Assembly (NCBI RefSeq): GCF_030732985.1
Contig: NZ_JASHJX010000007.1
Span: forward strand, 1-64,000
Direction of reading: 5' to 3'
DNA length: 64,000 nucleotides
DNA from: Nioella sp. MMSF_3534
GTDB lineage: Bacteria; Pseudomonadota; Alphaproteobacteria; Rhodobacterales; Rhodobacteraceae
Both the position numbers and the translations under genes were made by a program. The notes below the pieces were generated by a model that saw only the letters and a program-made list of their open reading frames with translations, made no database searches and had not been told where the DNA came from. Positions 61,539 to 64,000 of this stretch are shown one piece after another; position 1 is the first letter of the stretch; every line of letters begins with the position of its first letter.

Positions 61539-62587
61539 ACCGCAAGATGCGCGGACGCGGAATGGCGTCAAGCTGGTACGGCATCGCCCGGACCGCCACC
61601 ATCGACCGGGCCGGGGCCTGGGCGGAACTGGATGACGGCGGCACCGCCAAGATCGTCACCGGCGTGACCGAGATCGGCGAGGGCATCCTGACGGTGCTGG
61701 CGCAGGTCGCGGCGGAGGAACTGGGCGTGCGGCCCGAGGACGTGACCATCGGCGACAACGATACTTCGCGCTCGCCCGAGGCCGCCCATGCGGGCGCCAC
61801 GCGCCAGACCTACATGATCGGCAATTCCGTGGCTTTGGCCTCGCGCGACGCGCGCGCCAAGCTCTTTGCCGAGATCGCCGATCACTGGGATGTGCCGGTG
61901 GACAGCCTGCGCGCCTTCAACGGAGAGCTTTGGGCGCAGGACACGAACCTGCGCATGTCGATGGATGAGGCCGTGAAGACCTGCAAGGGGCGCGGCGTCG
62001 TGCCCGTGGGGTCCGCATCCTTCACCGCGCATGGCACCGGGCTCGATCCGGTCGATGGCTCCGGCAGCCCGTGGCAGGCCTATGTTTTCGGCACCCAGAT
62101 CGCCGAGGTCGAGGTCGATACATGGACCGGAGAGGTGCAGGTTCTGGGCATCTGGGCCGCGCATGACGTGGGCCGGGCGATCAACCCGCGCGGCGTCGAG
62201 GGCCAGATCGAGGGCGGCGTTGTGCAGGGCCTCGGCCAGGCGCTGATGGAGGATTATCAGACCGAGAAGGGCTACACGACGACCCACGGGTTCGCCAAGT
62301 ATATCCTGCCCACCTCGCTGGATATTCCGCAGATCAACTGCGTCATCGTCGAGGACCCCGATCCGCTGAGCCCGCTTCAGGCCAAGGGCATCGGCGAGCC
62401 GGCCCTGGTGCCGACCGCGCCCGCGATCATGAACGCGATCTACGATGCCATCGGCGTGCGCATCAAATCCCTGCCCGCAACGCCCGAAAAGATCCTCGAC
62501 GCCCTGCGCAACCATGTGCCCGGGCGGGAACAGATCGCGCAATCCGCGCGGCAGGATCGTGCCGAGGCCCACAGAAGAGGCCTTTGA
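61535..62587 (+). CDS. C-terminal half of the molybdopterin subunit
   Basis: A 350-aa protein equal to the second molybdopterin-binding domain (MoCoBD_2). The start MNRKMRGRGMASSWYGIA matches the usual domain boundary. TGVTEIGEGILTVLAQVAAEELG and GVVQGLGQALMEDYQ are conserved, and Glu288 in KGIGEPALVPTAPAIMNAIY is the expected catalytic glutamate. The ATG overlaps the preceding stop by 4 bases, so the two halves are made together. Eubacterium barkeri nicotinate dehydrogenase has a comparably divided large subunit. Confidence 0.9.
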   Translation: MNRKMRGRGMASSWYGIARTATIDRAGAWAELDDGGTAKIVTGVTEIGEGILTVLAQVAAEELGVRPEDVTIGDNDTSRSPEAAHAGATRQTYMIGNSVALASRDARAKLFAEIADHWDVPVDSLRAFNGELWAQDTNLRMSMDEAVKTCKGRGVVPVGSASFTAHGTGLDPVDGSGSPWQAYVFGTQIAEVEVDTWTGEVQVLGIWAAHDVGRAINPRGVEGQIEGGVVQGLGQALMEDYQTEKGYTTTHGFAKYILPTSLDIPQINCVIVEDPDPLSPLQAKGIGEPALVPTAPAIMNAIYDAIGVRIKSLPATPEKILDALRNHVPGREQIAQSARQDRAEAHRRGL

Positions 62588-62650
62588 CACGCGAAAGACC
62601 GCGTCTCCGGAGGAGGGGCGCAGACCATCAACCAACTGGGAGGAAAGACA

Positions 62651-63616
62651 ATGACAAAGATCAAGACATTGCGCAGAGCCACAACCGGCCTGCTGGCCGC
62701 CGCAGCGATGAGCTTCGCCGGGACCGCTCAGGCGGAGTTCCCCGACCGGCCGATCGAGATGACCATCCTGTTCGGTGGCACCGCGAACTCCATCGCGCAG
62801 CTTCTGACCGACCTGATGTCGCAGGAAATGAGCCAGCCAATCGTGCCCGTAAGCCGGACCGGCGGCGGTGGCGCGGTCGGTTATTCCTACGTGGTGAACA
62901 CGCCCGCGGATGGCTACAACATCGTCTGGAACTCCAATTCCATCAACACCGGCAATCACATGGGCCGGATCGACTTCAACTACGAGGCCTTCACACCGAT
63001 TGCGCGGGTTTCGACCGAGATCCCGGCGCTGGCGGTGAATGCGTCGACCGGTTGGGAAGATCTCTCTGACATGGTCGAAGCCGTTCAGGCCTCTGGTGAT
63101 GTGCTGCGCGTCGGCATTTCCGGGCGCGGGTCGTTCACCCACCTGACCTCGGCGGCGCTCTTCGATGCGCTCGGGATCGGCGAGCAGGTGGCCTATATCG
63201 CCTATGGCGACGGGCGTGCCCCGGTGGAACTGCTGGCGGAACGCATCGACGCCGCCATCCAGTGGCCCGGCCAGTTTGCCTCCTATGTCGAGGCGGGAGA
63301 GCTGAACGTGCTGGCCGTGACCGGCGATACCCGGGTCAACGTGCTGCCCGATGTGGCGACGGCGATGGAGCAGGGATATGACGTGAATATCTCGATGTGG
63401 CGCGGTCTGGCCGCCCCGGCGGGCACCCCCGATGACGTTGTTGCCGCCCTTCAGGCCGCGGCGGAAGCCGCCGTCATGAGCGACACCTTCCAGGAAGCAT
63501 CGGGCAATATCGGCTTTACACCGGCCTTCCTGCCCGCCGCAGAATTCGGTGCGCTGATCGCCGAGGACGATGCCTTCTATGGCGCGTTGCTGACCGAACT
63601 CGGCATGGCCCAATAA
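62651..63616 (+). CDS. tctC: TTT transporter solute-binding protein (TctC/Bug)
   Basis: A 321-aa periplasmic binding protein with a signal peptide (ending FAGTAQA). The Bug-family features are FPDRPIEMTILFGGTANSIA, VSRTGGGGAVGYSYV, TPADGYNIVWNSNS and GLAAPAGTPDDVVAAL. These proteins deliver carboxylates or other small acids to a TctB-TctA membrane pair. It is preceded by GGGAGGAAAG and is the likely importer of the operon's substrate. Confidence 0.92.
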   Translation: MTKIKTLRRATTGLLAAAAMSFAGTAQAEFPDRPIEMTILFGGTANSIAQLLTDLMSQEMSQPIVPVSRTGGGGAVGYSYVVNTPADGYNIVWNSNSINTGNHMGRIDFNYEAFTPIARVSTEIPALAVNASTGWEDLSDMVEAVQASGDVLRVGISGRGSFTHLTSAALFDALGIGEQVAYIAYGDGRAPVELLAERIDAAIQWPGQFASYVEAGELNVLAVTGDTRVNVLPDVATAMEQGYDVNISMWRGLAAPAGTPDDVVAALQAAAEAAVMSDTFQEASGNIGFTPAFLPAAEFGALIAEDDAFYGALLTELGMAQ

Positions 63617-63640
63617 GCCGGAACAGCAGGAGACGTATCA

Positions 63641-64000
63641 ATGACCAACAGTGCAAAAGACGTGGCCCTGAGCCTGAGCCTGCTGGCGCTTTCGGCGGTC
63701 TGGACCTGGCTGGTCATTGATACGATCCCGACGGGCTGGGGGCATGGCGACATCGGACCAAGAGCCTTTCCCATGGTGCTCGGGATCATTCTCGGGGGGC
63801 TTTGCATCCTGCTGCTGATCCGAACCTATCTGCTGGGTCGAACCCCGGCAGGCAAGGCAGGCACGGGCGATGTGGATGCCATAGAAGAGGCGTCCTCCGA
63901 ACGTTGGGGATCCATGATCCTCGTGGCTGTCGAAATCTCTGCCTACGGGTTTCTCTTGCAGAAACTCGGCTTCCTGATCGCCACCCCCATTCTCATCCTG
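63641..64000 (+). CDS. tctB: TTT transporter small membrane subunit (TctB), cut by the window end
   Basis: The open frame runs from ATG 63641 to the window end (120 codons, no stop). Helices are LSLSLLALSAVWTWLVIDT, VLGIILGGLCILLLIRTYLL and a third near the edge. GHGDIGPRAFPMVLG is the TctB signature. TctA is expected to follow outside the window. Confidence 0.88.
   Translation, partial: MTNSAKDVALSLSLLALSAVWTWLVIDTIPTGWGHGDIGPRAFPMVLGIILGGLCILLLIRTYLLGRTPAGKAGTGDVDAIEEASSERWGSMILVAVEISAYGFLLQKLGFLIATPILIL

Noticed and set aside
61500-61560. Sequencing frameshift splitting the molybdopterin subunit
   Set aside because: The second frame has its own ATG in an ATGA overlap exactly at a domain boundary and no coding signal continues in the other frame; I treat it as a real gene split, although only resequencing can exclude an error.
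1-64000. tRNA, rRNA, insertion sequences, phage genes or CRISPR arrays
   Set aside because: I looked for cloverleaf-like segments, transposase motifs, integrases other than XerC, and regularly spaced repeats, and saw none.

Overview
The window is one stretch of a GC-rich alphaproteobacterial chromosome, most likely from the Rhodobacterales (roseobacter group). The supporting genes are a GcrA cell-cycle regulator, a direct phosphatidylcholine synthase, DUF4389, DUF484 and DUF3422 proteins, a proton-translocating PntA/PntB transhydrogenase, TTT and peptide ABC transporters, and a very large RTX/Hint protein. No tRNA, rRNA, CRISPR array, phage block or insertion sequence was seen.

Layout. 0-13 kb is mostly housekeeping: rimO, an AsmA-like protein, a lytic transglycosylase lipoprotein, gcrA, an EamA transporter, a cytochrome c', an alpha/beta hydrolase, argD-argF, a PaaI-like thioesterase and metF, which faces a MetR-like regulator. 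Two intergenic clusters (5.8 kb and 11.5 kb) each carry the same three 24-nt palindromes. 14-20 kb is one 1922-aa RTX protein with four long modules and a C-terminal Hint domain, preceded by a structured leader that buries its ribosome binding site. 20-23 kb holds suhB, a Flp-like small pilin whose ribosome binding site is also in a hairpin, a minus-strand locus with a 34-aa ORF and a hairpin RNA displaying CCUCCUCCC, a small secreted protein sharing the same promoter/operator layout, and pcs. 23-28.5 kb holds a secreted unknown, xerC, a DUF484 gene, a transaldolase-like aldolase and priA.

28.6-41.4 kb is an import-and-hydrolysis island. A five-gene peptide-type ABC operon points left; an ArgE-like deacetylase, an FAD amine/amino-acid oxidase-like protein, three tandem M20 amidohydrolase paralogues and a methyltransferase point right. 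41.4-50.4 kb holds moaA, a lipoprotein, an acyl-CoA synthetase, a low-GC patch with an EF-hand remnant and an orphan protein, a DUF3422 protein and pntAB, which ends at a clear terminator. 50.6-55.8 kb is a sugar/inositol-type cluster: an inositol dehydrogenase-like protein, an SDR and a three-gene ABC importer. A 15-bp motif is shared by the two upstream regions. A BLUF blue-light sensor protein follows.

56.7-64 kb is an IclR-controlled catabolic operon: a zinc alcohol dehydrogenase, a molybdenum hydroxylase of unusual layout and the start of a TTT (tctC-tctB) transporter. In the hydroxylase, the 2Fe-2S domain is fused to the N-terminal half of the large subunit and the C-terminal half is a separate overlapping gene. 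The substrate is unknown. The most interesting items are the CCUCCUCCC RNA locus and its shared operator, the split molybdenum hydroxylase, and the two hairpins that hide ribosome binding sites of surface-protein genes.
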